Shown here one piece after another: positions 52,993 to 63,261 of a stretch of DNA of 64,000 bases (position 1 is its first letter; every line of letters starts with the position of its first letter). Source of the stretch: Solidesulfovibrio magneticus (GTDB taxonomy: Bacteria > Desulfobacterota > Desulfovibrionia > Desulfovibrionales > Desulfovibrionaceae); contig DLGG01000038.1 of NCBI GenBank assembly GCA_002482565.1, forward strand, positions 4,142 to 68,141. Reading direction: 5' to 3'. Under the pieces are notes generated by a model. It was given only the letters and a program-made list of their open reading frames with translations. It did no database searches and was not told the DNA's origin. A program made the translations under genes and the position numbers.

Positions 52993-53732
52993 TCATCTTC
53001 CCGGCTGTCGATATCAAGGACGGGCAGTGTGTGCGGCTGCGCCAGGGCGTTGCCGACGCCGTCACCGTGTTTTCCCCCGATCCCGAGGCCATGGCCCGGC
53101 ATTGGGAAGGGCTTGGGGCCAAATGGCTCCACCTGATCGACTTGGACGGGGCCTTTAGCGGCAAGCCGCGCAACTTCGAGCTGATCGCCCGCATCTGCTC
53201 CGGGTTGTCCATCCCGGTGCAGCTCGGCGGCGGGGTGCGCGACGCGGCCACCGCCGCCGCCTACCTTAGGGCCGGCGTGAGGCGGCTCATCATCGGCACC
53301 CTGGCCTTGGCCGATCCCGACGCGTTTGCTGCCATCTGCGCGGCCCACCCCGGCCGAGTGGGGGTGTCCCTGGACGCCGTGGACGGCAACCTCAAGGTCA
53401 AGGGATGGGTGGAGGATTCCGGCCGCACCGTCGAAGACGTGCTGCCGGGCCTGTCCGCCGCCGGCGCGGCCTTTGTGGTCTACACCGACATCAGCCGCGA
53501 CGGCATGCAGTCGGGCGTGAACCTGCCGGCCCTTACGCGGCTGCTGGAGCTCACCGACCTGCCGGTCATCGCCGCCGGCGGCGTGGCCACCCTGGACGAC
53601 GTCAAAGCGCTCTATCCCTATGTGAAAAAGGGTCTTGAAGGCCTCATTTCCGGCCGGGCCATCTACGAGGGCACCCTCGATTTTCCGGCGGCCCTGGCCT
53701 ATATCGCCGAAAAAACGAAGGAGGACGCCTGA
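52989..53732 (+). CDS. hisA: ProFAR isomerase (HisA)
   Basis: 247 residues, TIM barrel. PAVDIKDGQCVRL at the start carries the first catalytic Asp (about residue 8), and YTDISRDGMQSG near 160-171 the second. Isomerises the imidazole ribotide precursor in histidine synthesis. GTG start overlapping the lipoprotein stop. hisF and hisH are not beside it. Confidence 0.96.
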   Translation: MIIFPAVDIKDGQCVRLRQGVADAVTVFSPDPEAMARHWEGLGAKWLHLIDLDGAFSGKPRNFELIARICSGLSIPVQLGGGVRDAATAAAYLRAGVRRLIIGTLALADPDAFAAICAAHPGRVGVSLDAVDGNLKVKGWVEDSGRTVEDVLPGLSAAGAAFVVYTDISRDGMQSGVNLPALTRLLELTDLPVIAAGGVATLDDVKALYPYVKKGLEGLISGRAIYEGTLDFPAALAYIAEKTKEDA

Positions 53733-53932
53733 TGCCAACCATCGAAGTCGGCGGCATGCACTGCCAGAACTGCGCCAATTCCGTGACCAAGGCCCTCTCG
53801 GCCCTGCCGGGGCTGTCCAACGTCTCCGTGGACCTGGGCAAGGGACTGGTGTCCTTTGAGGGCGAAGCTCCGCAGGACGACATCAAGGCCGCCATCGACA
53901 AGATCGGCTTTGTTCCCGGAACCATGAAATAG
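53732..53932 (+). CDS. Heavy-metal-associated (HMA) domain protein, CopZ-like
   Basis: 66 residues, one HMA ferredoxin-like domain with the metal site GMHCQNC (Cys12 and Cys15). A soluble copper (or other soft-metal) chaperone. It starts at the last base of hisA, so it is co-transcribed with the histidine genes. No P-type ATPase is nearby. Confidence 0.92.
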   Translation: MPTIEVGGMHCQNCANSVTKALSALPGLSNVSVDLGKGLVSFEGEAPQDDIKAAIDKIGFVPGTMK

Positions 53933-54004
53933 CGGCCTGTGCGTTGTGTTTTTTGGCAAACGGCCGTCGCAGCATTCGCGGCGGCTGTTTGTTTTGGAGG
54001 GGCC

Positions 54005-54682
54005 ATGGAAAGCAGGGCGTTGACGGCAAGGGCAGGGCGACGACTTAGGGCCGTGCTTGTGCTGGTCGTCATTTGCCTGGCGGCCGGAGCGCAGCCGGCC
54101 AGGGCGACCGACGAGACTGTTCGGGCGGTCACGGTCTATGACGGCGACACTTGCCGGCTGGCCCATGGCCGCACCCTGCGCCTGGCCGGCGTGGACGCCC
54201 CGGAAACCGCCCACGACGGCCGGCCGGCCCAGTATTTCGCCGAACAGGCCAAGGCGGCCCTGGAGGGGCTGGTTCGGGGCGTCCCGTTGCGGTTTGTTGG
54301 AGTCGGGCCGGCCCAGGACCGTTTCGGCCGGCTTCTGGGCGATCTTGTCCTGCCGGATGGGCGCAGCGTGACGGAGATCCTGCTCTCCAGGGGGTGCGTC
54401 TTCGTCTTCTGGCATGAGGACGTGGGGGAGGCGCTTTTCCACCGCTATCTCGGCCTCCAGCGCCGGGCTATGGCCGAAGGGCAAGGGTTTTGGCCGCGCC
54501 TGCTGGCGCTGCCGCCCCCGGCCGCGCCTTATGTCGGCAATGCGTCCTCGCACCGCTTTCATGGCCCAGGCTGCCCGGACGCGGCCCGGATCGGCCGGCG
54601 CAACCGGGTGGCCCTGCCGACCCTTGGCGAAGCGTTTTACCAAGGCTATGCGCCGGCTCGTGAATGCACGCCCTGGCCGTAA
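54005..54682 (+). CDS. Secreted thermonuclease-family nuclease
   Basis: 225 residues. A basic N-terminus followed by a hydrophobic signal (about 13-33) indicates export. SNase-like fold: VYDGDTCRL near 49, RLAGVDAPET near 64 (metal/substrate Arg and Asp), DRFGRLLGDL near 107 (catalytic Arg). The C-terminal third holds a short Cys pair (GCPDAARIGRRN). ATG at 54005 with TTGGAGG before it; a longer frame from 53939 is less likely. Function: degrading extracellular DNA or RNA. Confidence 0.82.
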   Translation: MESRALTARAGRRLRAVLVLVVICLAAGAQPARATDETVRAVTVYDGDTCRLAHGRTLRLAGVDAPETAHDGRPAQYFAEQAKAALEGLVRGVPLRFVGVGPAQDRFGRLLGDLVLPDGRSVTEILLSRGCVFVFWHEDVGEALFHRYLGLQRRAMAEGQGFWPRLLALPPPAAPYVGNASSHRFHGPGCPDAARIGRRNRVALPTLGEAFYQGYAPARECTPWP

Positions 54683-54856
54683 AGCCGAACAAACGACGGG
54701 CGCAAGCCGGCCTTGACGCGCAAATGGCCTTGACGCGACGGCGATTTTAGACCATCCATTTTGGCGCGATAGACGCGTCCCGGCCACGGCGCGACGCTTC
54801 GGACGTTCGAAGCACGCCCATTCGCCGGCGGCACCATCATCCTAATTGGAGGCATC

Positions 54857-55228
54857 ATGCTGTTTCCGAGTCTGGCGCACGCCATGGGCGCCGCGCCCGG
54901 CGGCGACGCCGCGGGGGGCAACCCCATCACCGCCTTTTTGCCGCTTATCCTCATGTTCGCCATCTTCTACTTCCTGCTTATCCGCCCACAGCAGAAGAAG
55001 GCCAAGCAGCACCGGGAATACCTGGCCGGCCTCAAGCGCGGCGACTACATTCTGACCGGCGGCGGCATCTACGGCCGCATCATGGAAGTCCACGGCGACA
55101 AGATCACCATCGAGATCGCCAAGGACCTCACGATCGAGATCAACCGCAACTTCGTCTCCGGCCCCGGCGAAGCCGGCGCTCCGGCCGCCAAGGCCGAGCC
55201 CAAGGGCAAAGACAAGTCCAAGGATTAG
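54857..55228 (+). CDS. yajC: Sec translocase accessory subunit YajC
   Basis: 123 residues. N-terminal MLFPSLAHAMG, then a membrane helix (about 27-43, FLPLILMFAIFYFLLI) and the RPQQKKAKQH motif typical of YajC, a cytoplasmic beta domain, and a Lys/Ala-rich tail. Works with SecDF. GGAGG precedes the ATG. secD follows after a hairpin-containing 115-nt gap. Confidence 0.95.
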   Translation: MLFPSLAHAMGAAPGGDAAGGNPITAFLPLILMFAIFYFLLIRPQQKKAKQHREYLAGLKRGDYILTGGGIYGRIMEVHGDKITIEIAKDLTIEINRNFVSGPGEAGAPAAKAEPKGKDKSKD

Positions 55229-55267
55229 GGATATTCCTCTTCGGGCCGCACAGGCCCGAAGCGACGG

Positions 55268-55298
55268 CGAAGGGCTGCCCCGGCAGTCCCTTCGTTTT
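55268..55298 (+). terminator. Hairpin between yajC and secD
   Basis: Imperfect stem (55268-55279 with 55282-55294, one bulged T) followed by TTTT (55295-55298). A partial terminator or attenuator between two genes of one complex. Confidence 0.5.
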
Positions 55299-55343
55299 GT
55301 CGTTTGACTCCCAAGCGCAAGCCTCCCAAGGAGAGCCTCGCCC

Positions 55344-56948
<1,605 letters not shown>

Positions 56949-56976
56949 AACAGTGATTTCGAAAGCTTGCCTTTCT

Positions 56977-57007
56977 GACGGCCCCCGCAAGGGGGCCGTC
57001 GTCGTTT
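56977..57007 (+). terminator. Intrinsic-type terminator after secD
   Basis: Perfect 10-bp stem (56977-56986 with 56991-57000) with a GCAA tetraloop and a short T-containing tail. It closes the yajC-secD transcript. Confidence 0.75.
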
Positions 57008-57070
57008 CGGCGTTTGACCGGCGGGTCAAGGGGCCGTAGAGTGCCGGCCACCGTGAGTAGCGAGGTCCCT

Positions 57071-59134
57071 GTGTCCCAACGCCTGTGCGTCGTCCTGGCC
57101 CTTTTGGGGCTGCTGGCGCTGTGTTCGCCAGTCGTGTCCGTCATGGCCGGCGGCGACAAGCCGTTCACCATCGAGGTCATGCTGCGTCTGGCCTCAATCG
57201 ACGATGTCCGCGTAGCCGCTGACGGCAAACGCGTCGCCTTTGTCGTGACCCGAATGTCCGATCAGGCCGGCGAACCTGTCTCACGCATTTTCTTGACCGA
57301 CATGGCCCGGGAGGGCGGACGTCCCATCACCCCGGCCACAACCTCTTGCGACCACCCGCGTTTTTCCCCGGACGGCAAATGGCTGGCCTATCTCTGCCAG
57401 GGCGATAACGCCTCCGAGCTCCATTTGCTCCAGCTCGCCGCCGGCCAATCACGCCGCTTAAGCGACGGCCGGGCCGACATCCTTGATCTGGCGTTTTCCC
57501 CGGACGGCAAGAAACTGGCCGTCACCGCCACGACCAGTCCCAAGGCCGGGCCAAACCGTCCCGAGGGCTGCGACGGCGACGTCGAGGTGCTCGACAGCCC
57601 TGGCGGACTGGCCGGACTCTACCTCCTGACCGTGTCCCAGCCCGGGGTCATGCGCCAGCTTGTCGCCGACCGGGACGTAGGCGCATTCGCCTTTTCCCCG
57701 GATGGCCGCCGCATTGTTTTCGAAACCGCCAACCCCCACGCCCCGCCCCGAGGACGTGCCCATAACGGCTCAACCGGCGGCCCCGCCCCCATTGACGCCG
57801 GCCATGCCGACATCGCCATGGTCGAACTCGACAAGGGCGGCATGAAGCTCTTGGCCGCTTCAGACGCATCGGAAAACATGCCGACCGTCTCGCCCGACGG
57901 CCGCTTGCTGGCTTATGTGGCCACGGCCGCGCCCGGATTTTATTATAACGCCGGCCGGGTCATGGTCGTGCCCCTGGCCGGCGGCGAGGCGCGCCCCTTG
58001 GCTCTTACGCCTGACGCCCGGCCCGAACTCCTGGGCTGGGCCCAAGACGGCCAAAGCCTGCTCGTGCGGGAGGCCGACGGCGTGGGAGCCGCGCTCTATG
58101 CCTTGCCTCTGGACAGCCAGCCCCCGACTCGCCTCGACGATGGCCGACGCATTCCGCTCCAGGCCAGTTTGTCCCCCGGTTCCCGACATCTGGGGCTGGC
58201 GCTCACCGATTGGGATCTGCCGCCCGAGGCTTTCGTCACCTCGGTCGAGCGCTACGAGCCCAAGGCCGTGTCCGCCGTCAACCGGGAATTTGCCGCCTAC
58301 CAGACGGTCAAGCCCGAGATCGTGCGGTGGAAGTCGGCTGACGGGACCCTGATTGAAGGCCTGTATACCCCGCCGGCAGGATCTGTGGTCGGCGCGCCGC
58401 CGCTTCTGGTCGAACTCCACGGCGGCCCGGCCCAGGCCGCCCAGCGTCTCTATCCCGGCCTGCTCAACAGCTACCCCCTGGCCGTATTTTCCGCCCACGG
58501 CTATGCCCTGTTTCAGCCCAACGTCCGGGGCTCCGACGGTTACGGGCCGGCTTTTCGCCGAGCCATCGTCAACGATTGGGGCGGCGTCGATTTCGCCGAC
58601 CTGATGTCCGGCCTCGATGCGCTCATCGCCAAGGGCCAAGCCGATCCCAAGCGCCTTGGCGTCATGGGCTGGAGCTACGGCGGCTACCTTGCCGCCTGGG
58701 CCATCGGCCACACCGACCGGTTCAAGGCCGCCTCCATCGGCGGCGGCATCACCAATCTGGTCAGCCAGTGCGGCAGCATGGATTTGCCTGATTTCATGCC
58801 GCTGTACATGGGCGGCGAAGCCTATGAACGCTTCGACTTCCTGTTTGACCGCTCACCGCTGAAATACGCCGCCGCCATCCAGACCCCGACGCTGTTCCAA
58901 CATGGCGTGGCCGACGAGCGCGTCCCCTTCACCCAGGCCCTGGAACTCTACACCGCCCTGTCCCGTCGCGGCGTGGTCACCAGGCTGGCCGCCTATCCGC
59001 GAAGCGGCCACGACATCACCGAAACGGGGCTGTTGCGCGACCTCATGGTTCGCAACCTCGACTGGTTCGCGCGCTTCGTGCCGGCCACGGCGACCCAATC
59101 CCGGCCGGCCATGGCCAAGGCCGACCCCTCCTAG
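57071..59134 (+). CDS. S9-family prolyl-oligopeptidase-like peptidase
   Basis: 687 residues with an N-terminal signal peptide (about 1-27). A beta-propeller of TolB/WD40-like repeats (several FSPDGK units, about 85-370) is followed by an alpha/beta hydrolase domain: Ser near 535 in GWSYGGY, Asp near 615 in HGVADERVP, His near 647 in RSGHDI. Probably a periplasmic dipeptidyl-peptidase or acylaminoacyl-peptidase-like enzyme for short peptides. GTG at 57071 with GAGG 5 nt upstream is the likely start. Confidence 0.88.
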   Translation: MSQRLCVVLALLGLLALCSPVVSVMAGGDKPFTIEVMLRLASIDDVRVAADGKRVAFVVTRMSDQAGEPVSRIFLTDMAREGGRPITPATTSCDHPRFSPDGKWLAYLCQGDNASELHLLQLAAGQSRRLSDGRADILDLAFSPDGKKLAVTATTSPKAGPNRPEGCDGDVEVLDSPGGLAGLYLLTVSQPGVMRQLVADRDVGAFAFSPDGRRIVFETANPHAPPRGRAHNGSTGGPAPIDAGHADIAMVELDKGGMKLLAASDASENMPTVSPDGRLLAYVATAAPGFYYNAGRVMVVPLAGGEARPLALTPDARPELLGWAQDGQSLLVREADGVGAALYALPLDSQPPTRLDDGRRIPLQASLSPGSRHLGLALTDWDLPPEAFVTSVERYEPKAVSAVNREFAAYQTVKPEIVRWKSADGTLIEGLYTPPAGSVVGAPPLLVELHGGPAQAAQRLYPGLLNSYPLAVFSAHGYALFQPNVRGSDGYGPAFRRAIVNDWGGVDFADLMSGLDALIAKGQADPKRLGVMGWSYGGYLAAWAIGHTDRFKAASIGGGITNLVSQCGSMDLPDFMPLYMGGEAYERFDFLFDRSPLKYAAAIQTPTLFQHGVADERVPFTQALELYTALSRRGVVTRLAAYPRSGHDITETGLLRDLMVRNLDWFARFVPATATQSRPAMAKADPS

Positions 59135-59289
59135 GCCTCGGACCGCCTTTTCTCCCGGCGCTTATCGTGGCAGAAAGGGCCATGGAATCACCCGTCGCCT
59201 GTCGCCTAACCGCCGGATTGTGCCGGATCGCGTTACGACGGCTTGGTCAGTCATGGTCTTGCCGTGCCCAGGCAGGGGCTGGCCGGGTT

Positions 59290-60135
59290 GTGAAACTCTT
59301 GGGGTTCTGGCTTATGGGCCAGGCGGTCTTCCTGGCCCTGGTCGGTCCAACGCCCGCCCTGGCCGATGCGGACCGGTTCGAGGTGGCGCTTGTCGGCCGG
59401 ACCCTGGGCTACCGCGACCTGCGCGAGCCGACATCCTTTACGCCCTCGGCCGCCTTTCTGCCGCAACAGGGCGGCTGGGTCCGCAACTGGACCGAGCAGC
59501 GGGGCTACGTCGAAGCCGTCTTTCGCCTCCTGGACACCAATCACGTCGTCCTGGCCCTGGGCGGCCAGGTCGGGGCTTCGGTGGGCCGGTTCGAAGCCAA
59601 GAACGTGGAGCAGGGCGTGTACGAGGCCTGGGAAACCCGGCCGGCTTTTCTCTGGGGGCCGTGCGCCCGGCTGATCCTGCGCCGCCAGCCCGGAGATGGC
59701 GTCTTTGCCCGGTTCGACTACGCCTTTTTTTCGGCCGCTGCCCCCGAAGCCCGGGAGGAGGGGGCCAACCGGTCTGGCGGGGGCACGCCGCCCTCGGCCC
59801 GGGACGCCTTTTTCTCCTGGACCAGCCATGAGGCCACGGCCCGGCTCGGCTACGACTACGGTCCGGTGGAGGCCGCCGCAGGAGCCTCGCTTGTCGCCTT
59901 TCGCCTGGACAAGCGCCTGACCCATCATGCCGACCCCGCCGGCGCGACGGGCAACGCCCTGGCCGCCATCCTGGCCCTTAACGCCCTGCCCAGCCGTTAC
60001 GGCTACGAACCGCGTTCCCTCGTTGTCCCTTTCCTGTCCCTGGCCGTGCGCCCGACCGCCGGACTGACCCTGGAAGGCAGCATCCGCCCCGCTGACCAGC
60101 CTGACGTGGCTTTGCGTCTGGCCGTGTCTTTTTAA
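59290..60135 (+). CDS. Putative outer-membrane protein of unknown function
   Basis: 281 residues from a GTG at 59290. A signal peptide lies at about residues 4-27 (LGFWLMGQAVFLALVGPTPALA), after which the chain has alternating beta-strand character and ends with an aromatic residue (LRLAVSF), as in outer-membrane barrels. No family recognised. An upstream in-frame ATG at 59182 would put the signal sequence too far in, so it is less likely. It stands between the S9 peptidase and the nik operon. Confidence 0.65.
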   Translation: MKLLGFWLMGQAVFLALVGPTPALADADRFEVALVGRTLGYRDLREPTSFTPSAAFLPQQGGWVRNWTEQRGYVEAVFRLLDTNHVVLALGGQVGASVGRFEAKNVEQGVYEAWETRPAFLWGPCARLILRRQPGDGVFARFDYAFFSAAAPEAREEGANRSGGGTPPSARDAFFSWTSHEATARLGYDYGPVEAAAGASLVAFRLDKRLTHHADPAGATGNALAAILALNALPSRYGYEPRSLVVPFLSLAVRPTAGLTLEGSIRPADQPDVALRLAVSF

Positions 60136-60193
60136 ATCCCGTCTGATGCGTGAAGCTCATTTAAATCTTTCGGTCCTTTTTTGTGTCACCTTC

Positions 60194-60222
60194 TTGAATT
60201 TTATTGCATAGAAGAATATCCA
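60194..60222 (+). promoter_or_regulatory. Weak sigma70-like promoter of the nik operon
   Basis: TTGAAT (60194-60199) and TATCCA (60217-60222) are 17 nt apart in an AT-rich gap, 52 nt before the nikK ATG. Both boxes deviate from consensus. No clear NikR palindrome or cobalamin riboswitch is seen in the 139-nt gap. Confidence 0.3.
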
Positions 60223-60274
60223 GACATGGTTTCGTATTCCACCGCTGGCACATTTTTGCTAAGGAGACCCAGAC

Positions 60275-61078
60275 ATGCGCACACCTCGATTTTTCCTCGC
60301 CTCGGCTCTTGCCCCGGCCTTGGCCGCAGCCGTCCTGACCCTCTCCGCTGCCCCGGCCCTGGCTCACTTCGGCATGGTCATTCCGTCCCAGGACACGGTG
60401 GCCGACAAGGCCAAGGCCAAGGTGGACCTGGCTGTTTCCTTTTCCCATCCCATGGAAGGCAACGGCATGGACATGGCCAAGCCCAAGGCTTTCGGGGTCG
60501 TGGACAACGGGCAGAAGACCGATTTGCTCCCCGCCCTCAAGCCGGCCAAGATCATGGACCACGCCGCCTGGACCGCCGAGTACACCTTTAAAAAGCCGGG
60601 CGTGGGCACCTTTTTCCTCGTGCCCGAACCCTATTTCGAGCCGGCCGAGGACAAGTTCATCGAGCACCTGACCAAGGTGACGGTGCCGGCTTTCGGCGAG
60701 GAAGAGGGCTGGGACGCGCCCGTCGGGCTGGCCGCCGAAATCGTGCCGCTGACCCGGCCTTTCGGCAACTACGCCGGCAACGTCTTTACGGGCAAATTGC
60801 TCGTTGACGGCAAGCCGGCCGCCGATGTGCCGGTGGAAGTGGAATTCTACAACAAGGACAAGGCCTACGAGGCCCCCAACGAATACATGACCACCCAGGT
60901 GGTCAAGACCGACGCCAACGGCGTCTTTTCCTACGCCGTGCCTTTTGCCGGCTGGTGGGGTTTTGCCGCCCTGGTCGACGCGCCCGACACCATCCAGAAG
61001 GACGGCGCGGCCAAAAAGGTCGAGCGTGGGGCAGTGTTGTGGGCCAAGTTCGTTGAACCCAAGCGCAAGAAAAAGTAA
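60275..61078 (+). CDS. Periplasmic metal-uptake protein NikK-like (DUF4198)
   Basis: 267 residues. Signal peptide at 1-30 (cleavage after ALA), mature N-terminus begins HFGMVIP with a free N-terminal His, a feature seen in metal-binding DUF4198 proteins of nickel ECF operons. A C-terminal Ig-like segment (about 175-250) precedes a Lys-rich tail. First gene of the operon; likely delivers nickel to the NikM core. AAGGAG precedes the ATG. Confidence 0.8.
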   Translation: MRTPRFFLASALAPALAAAVLTLSAAPALAHFGMVIPSQDTVADKAKAKVDLAVSFSHPMEGNGMDMAKPKAFGVVDNGQKTDLLPALKPAKIMDHAAWTAEYTFKKPGVGTFFLVPEPYFEPAEDKFIEHLTKVTVPAFGEEEGWDAPVGLAAEIVPLTRPFGNYAGNVFTGKLLVDGKPAADVPVEVEFYNKDKAYEAPNEYMTTQVVKTDANGVFSYAVPFAGWWGFAALVDAPDTIQKDGAAKKVERGAVLWAKFVEPKRKKK

Positions 61079-61090
61079 AACGGCGCGCTT

Positions 61091-61121
61091 GCCCGGGGAC
61101 GAAGCCGTTTCGTCCCCGGGC
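61091..61121 (+). terminator. Intra-operon hairpin between nikK and nikM
   Basis: Perfect 13-bp GC stem (61091-61103 with 61109-61121), 5-nt loop and no U-run, 12 nt after the nikK stop. Same layout as in the two Liv operons: a strong hairpin right after the periplasmic-component gene. Confidence 0.65.
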
Positions 61122-61146
61122 CGCCGCCTAACCGGACAAGGACGCC

Positions 61147-61755
61147 ATGCATATTTCCGAAGGGGTGCTTTCCGGGCCGGTGCTGGCCGGCGGCTGGGCC
61201 TTGTCCGCTGTCGGCGTGGGGCTGGGACTCAAGCGCCTGGACTACGACCGGCTCATGACCGTGGCCATCCTGTCGGCCGCGTTTTTCGTGGGGTCGCTCA
61301 TCCATGTGCCCATCGGGCCGGTGAGCGCCCACCTCATTTTAAACGGCCTGCTCGGAGCCATCCTTGGGCCGGCCGCCTTCCCGGCCATCGCCGTGGCCTT
61401 GCTGCTGCAAGCCGTGCTCTTTCAGTACGGCGGGCTGGTCGTTCTTGGGGCCAATGTCTTTGACATGGCCGGGCCGGCTGTGGCTTGCGCCTTCGCTTTC
61501 GGGCCGCTTATGCGCCGCGCCGGCAAGGCTCGGGCCGTTGGCGCGTTTTGCTGCGGCTTTTTCGCCGTGCTGCTGGCGGCGTTGCTCACGGCCTGCGCCC
61601 TGGCCCTGTCCGGCGAAGGTTTTATGGCCACGGCCAAGGCCATTGTGGTGGCCCATGTGCCCATCATGCTGGTGGAAGGGGCCGTCACGGCCATGGCGGT
61701 GGGCTTTCTGGCCAAGGTCCGGCCGGAACTCCTGGCCCAGACCCCGACCCGCTAA
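61147..61755 (+). CDS. Metal-specific ECF S-component CbiM/NikM
   Basis: 202 residues, about six membrane helices. The N-terminus MHISEG supplies the His2 ligand of the square-planar Ni/Co site; HVPIGPVSAHLILNG near 57-71 gives the second His. Nickel versus cobalt cannot be settled from these residues alone; the NikK and NikL genes favour nickel. Short form without a fused NikN. Confidence 0.9.
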   Translation: MHISEGVLSGPVLAGGWALSAVGVGLGLKRLDYDRLMTVAILSAAFFVGSLIHVPIGPVSAHLILNGLLGAILGPAAFPAIAVALLLQAVLFQYGGLVVLGANVFDMAGPAVACAFAFGPLMRRAGKARAVGAFCCGFFAVLLAALLTACALALSGEGFMATAKAIVVAHVPIMLVEGAVTAMAVGFLAKVRPELLAQTPTR

Positions 61756-61771
61756 CGCTCCGGGAGTTTAT

Positions 61772-62497
61772 GTGAAAAATCGTTACCTGCACCGGCTGAA
61801 GTCCGTTGCCGCTTCCCTGGCCTTGCTGGCTGTTTTGGCCGCGCCGGCCTTGGCCCATCGGGTCAACGTCTTTGCCTACGTCGAAGGCCATGACGTTGTC
61901 GTGGAATGCAGCTACAGCCGCTCCGAGCGGGTGCGTTTCGGCGACGTCGAAGTCTTCGACGCCTCGACCGGCGCGGCGCTTCTGGCCGGCAAGACCGACG
62001 AGAAGGGCGAGTTCCGCTTCCCCGTGCCCCCGGCCGTGCGCGCGGCCAAGGCCGACCTGCGCATCGTCCTTAGGGCCGGGGAAGGGCATCAGAACACCAC
62101 CGAGGTCAAGGCGGCCGAATACCTGACCGCCGCGCCGGTCGCTGCTCCGGTAACACCGGCCGCGCCCGGTGCGACGCCTGCCACGTCAGCTCCTCCAAGC
62201 CCGCCGGCCGCGCCTGTCGCCGCCGCCGGGCCGGTTGCCGCCGCGTCGGCTCCGGTCCAGGCAGTGAACCAGACAGGCGGGCAGGGGGCCGTCGCCCCGG
62301 CCCTGGACGCCGCCGCCCTGGAGCGCGTCGTGGAAGCGGCGGTGGAGAAAAAAATCGCGCCGCTTCGGGCCATCCTCGTTGGTGAAAAGGAAAAAGGCCC
62401 GGGCCTGACCGAAATCATCGGGGGCCTGGGCTGGCTGGTGGGGCTGGCCGGCATCGCCGCCTATTTCGCGGCCAAGGGCAAAAAGCCGCGCCCATGA
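61772..62497 (+). CDS. NikL-like membrane-anchored ECF accessory protein
   Basis: 241 residues. Signal peptide (about 1-28, cleaved after ALA) exposes an N-terminal HRVNVFAYVEGHDV; an Ig-like beta domain follows (about 30-115), then a long Ala/Pro linker (about 120-180), a short coiled coil and one C-terminal membrane helix (about 213-233). NikL proteins with this plan replace NikN in nickel ECF transporters. GTG at 61772 with CGGGAG 5 nt upstream. Overlaps nikQ by 4 nt. Confidence 0.8.
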   Translation: MKNRYLHRLKSVAASLALLAVLAAPALAHRVNVFAYVEGHDVVVECSYSRSERVRFGDVEVFDASTGAALLAGKTDEKGEFRFPVPPAVRAAKADLRIVLRAGEGHQNTTEVKAAEYLTAAPVAAPVTPAAPGATPATSAPPSPPAAPVAAAGPVAAASAPVQAVNQTGGQGAVAPALDAAALERVVEAAVEKKIAPLRAILVGEKEKGPGLTEIIGGLGWLVGLAGIAAYFAAKGKKPRP

Positions 62498-63261
62498 TCG
62501 ACGAACTGCTCGCCCGGGGCGTATCCCCCATCCACGCCCTGGACGCCCGCTGCCGGCTGGCCGCCTGCCTGCTTCTGTCCCTGCCGGCGGCCCTGGCCCA
62601 AGGGCTGGCCGCGCCGCTGGGCATCCTTGGCCTCGGGCTCTTGCTGACGCTCCTTTCCAGGCCTCCCCTTGGCGTCGTGCTGCGCCGCACGGCGGCGATC
62701 AACGTCTTTGTCGCCTTCCTGTGGCTCTTCGTGCCGGCCGCCACGCCAGGCGCGCCGGTCTGGACATTTCACGGCCTGACCGTCAGCCGGGAGGGCCTCG
62801 ATCTGGCCTTGCTGACCACGGTCAAGGCCAACGCCGTGTTTTTCTGCGTGCTCTCCCTTTTGGCCACCATTCCGGCCCCGGCCCTGGGCCGGGCCATGAC
62901 GGCCCTTGGCGTGCCGGCCAAGTTCTCCTTCCTCTTCGTCTTTACCTACCGCTACCTGCACGTCATCGCCGAGGAGTACGGCCGGCTGGTCGTCGCAGCC
63001 CGGCTGCGCGGCTTTGCCCCGGCGTCCAATGGCCGCACCTACCGCACCTACGCCGCCCTTTTGGCCATGGTGCTGGTGCGCGCCTACGACCGCTCCCAAC
63101 GGGTTTACCAAGCCATGCTGCTGCGCGGTTTCCACGGCAGGTTTCCAAGCCTCGACCGATTCCGGGCCAGCTGGCCGGATAGGGTTTTTCTCTGTCTCAT
63201 GGCGCTTGCGGCGGCTTTGGCGGCCTACGGCGACTGGATTTCAAGGAGCGGACATGCCTGA
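62494..63261 (+). CDS. ECF transporter T-component CbiQ/NikQ
   Basis: 255 residues, about five membrane helices. The cytoplasmic coupling helices carry Arg/Ala-rich motifs: VVAARLRGFAP near 168-178 and YQAMLLRGFHGRF near 205-217, the two Ala-Arg-Gly-type signatures that grip the ATPases. Overlaps the ATPase gene by 8 nt. Confidence 0.92.
   Translation: MIDELLARGVSPIHALDARCRLAACLLLSLPAALAQGLAAPLGILGLGLLLTLLSRPPLGVVLRRTAAINVFVAFLWLFVPAATPGAPVWTFHGLTVSREGLDLALLTTVKANAVFFCVLSLLATIPAPALGRAMTALGVPAKFSFLFVFTYRYLHVIAEEYGRLVVAARLRGFAPASNGRTYRTYAALLAMVLVRAYDRSQRVYQAMLLRGFHGRFPSLDRFRASWPDRVFLCLMALAAALAAYGDWISRSGHA

Noticed and set aside
60245..60259. Sigma54-like CTGGCAC...TGCT upstream of nikK
   Set aside because: The spacing between GG and GC is 9, not 10, and the start site would fall within a few bases of the ATG, leaving no room for the ribosome site.
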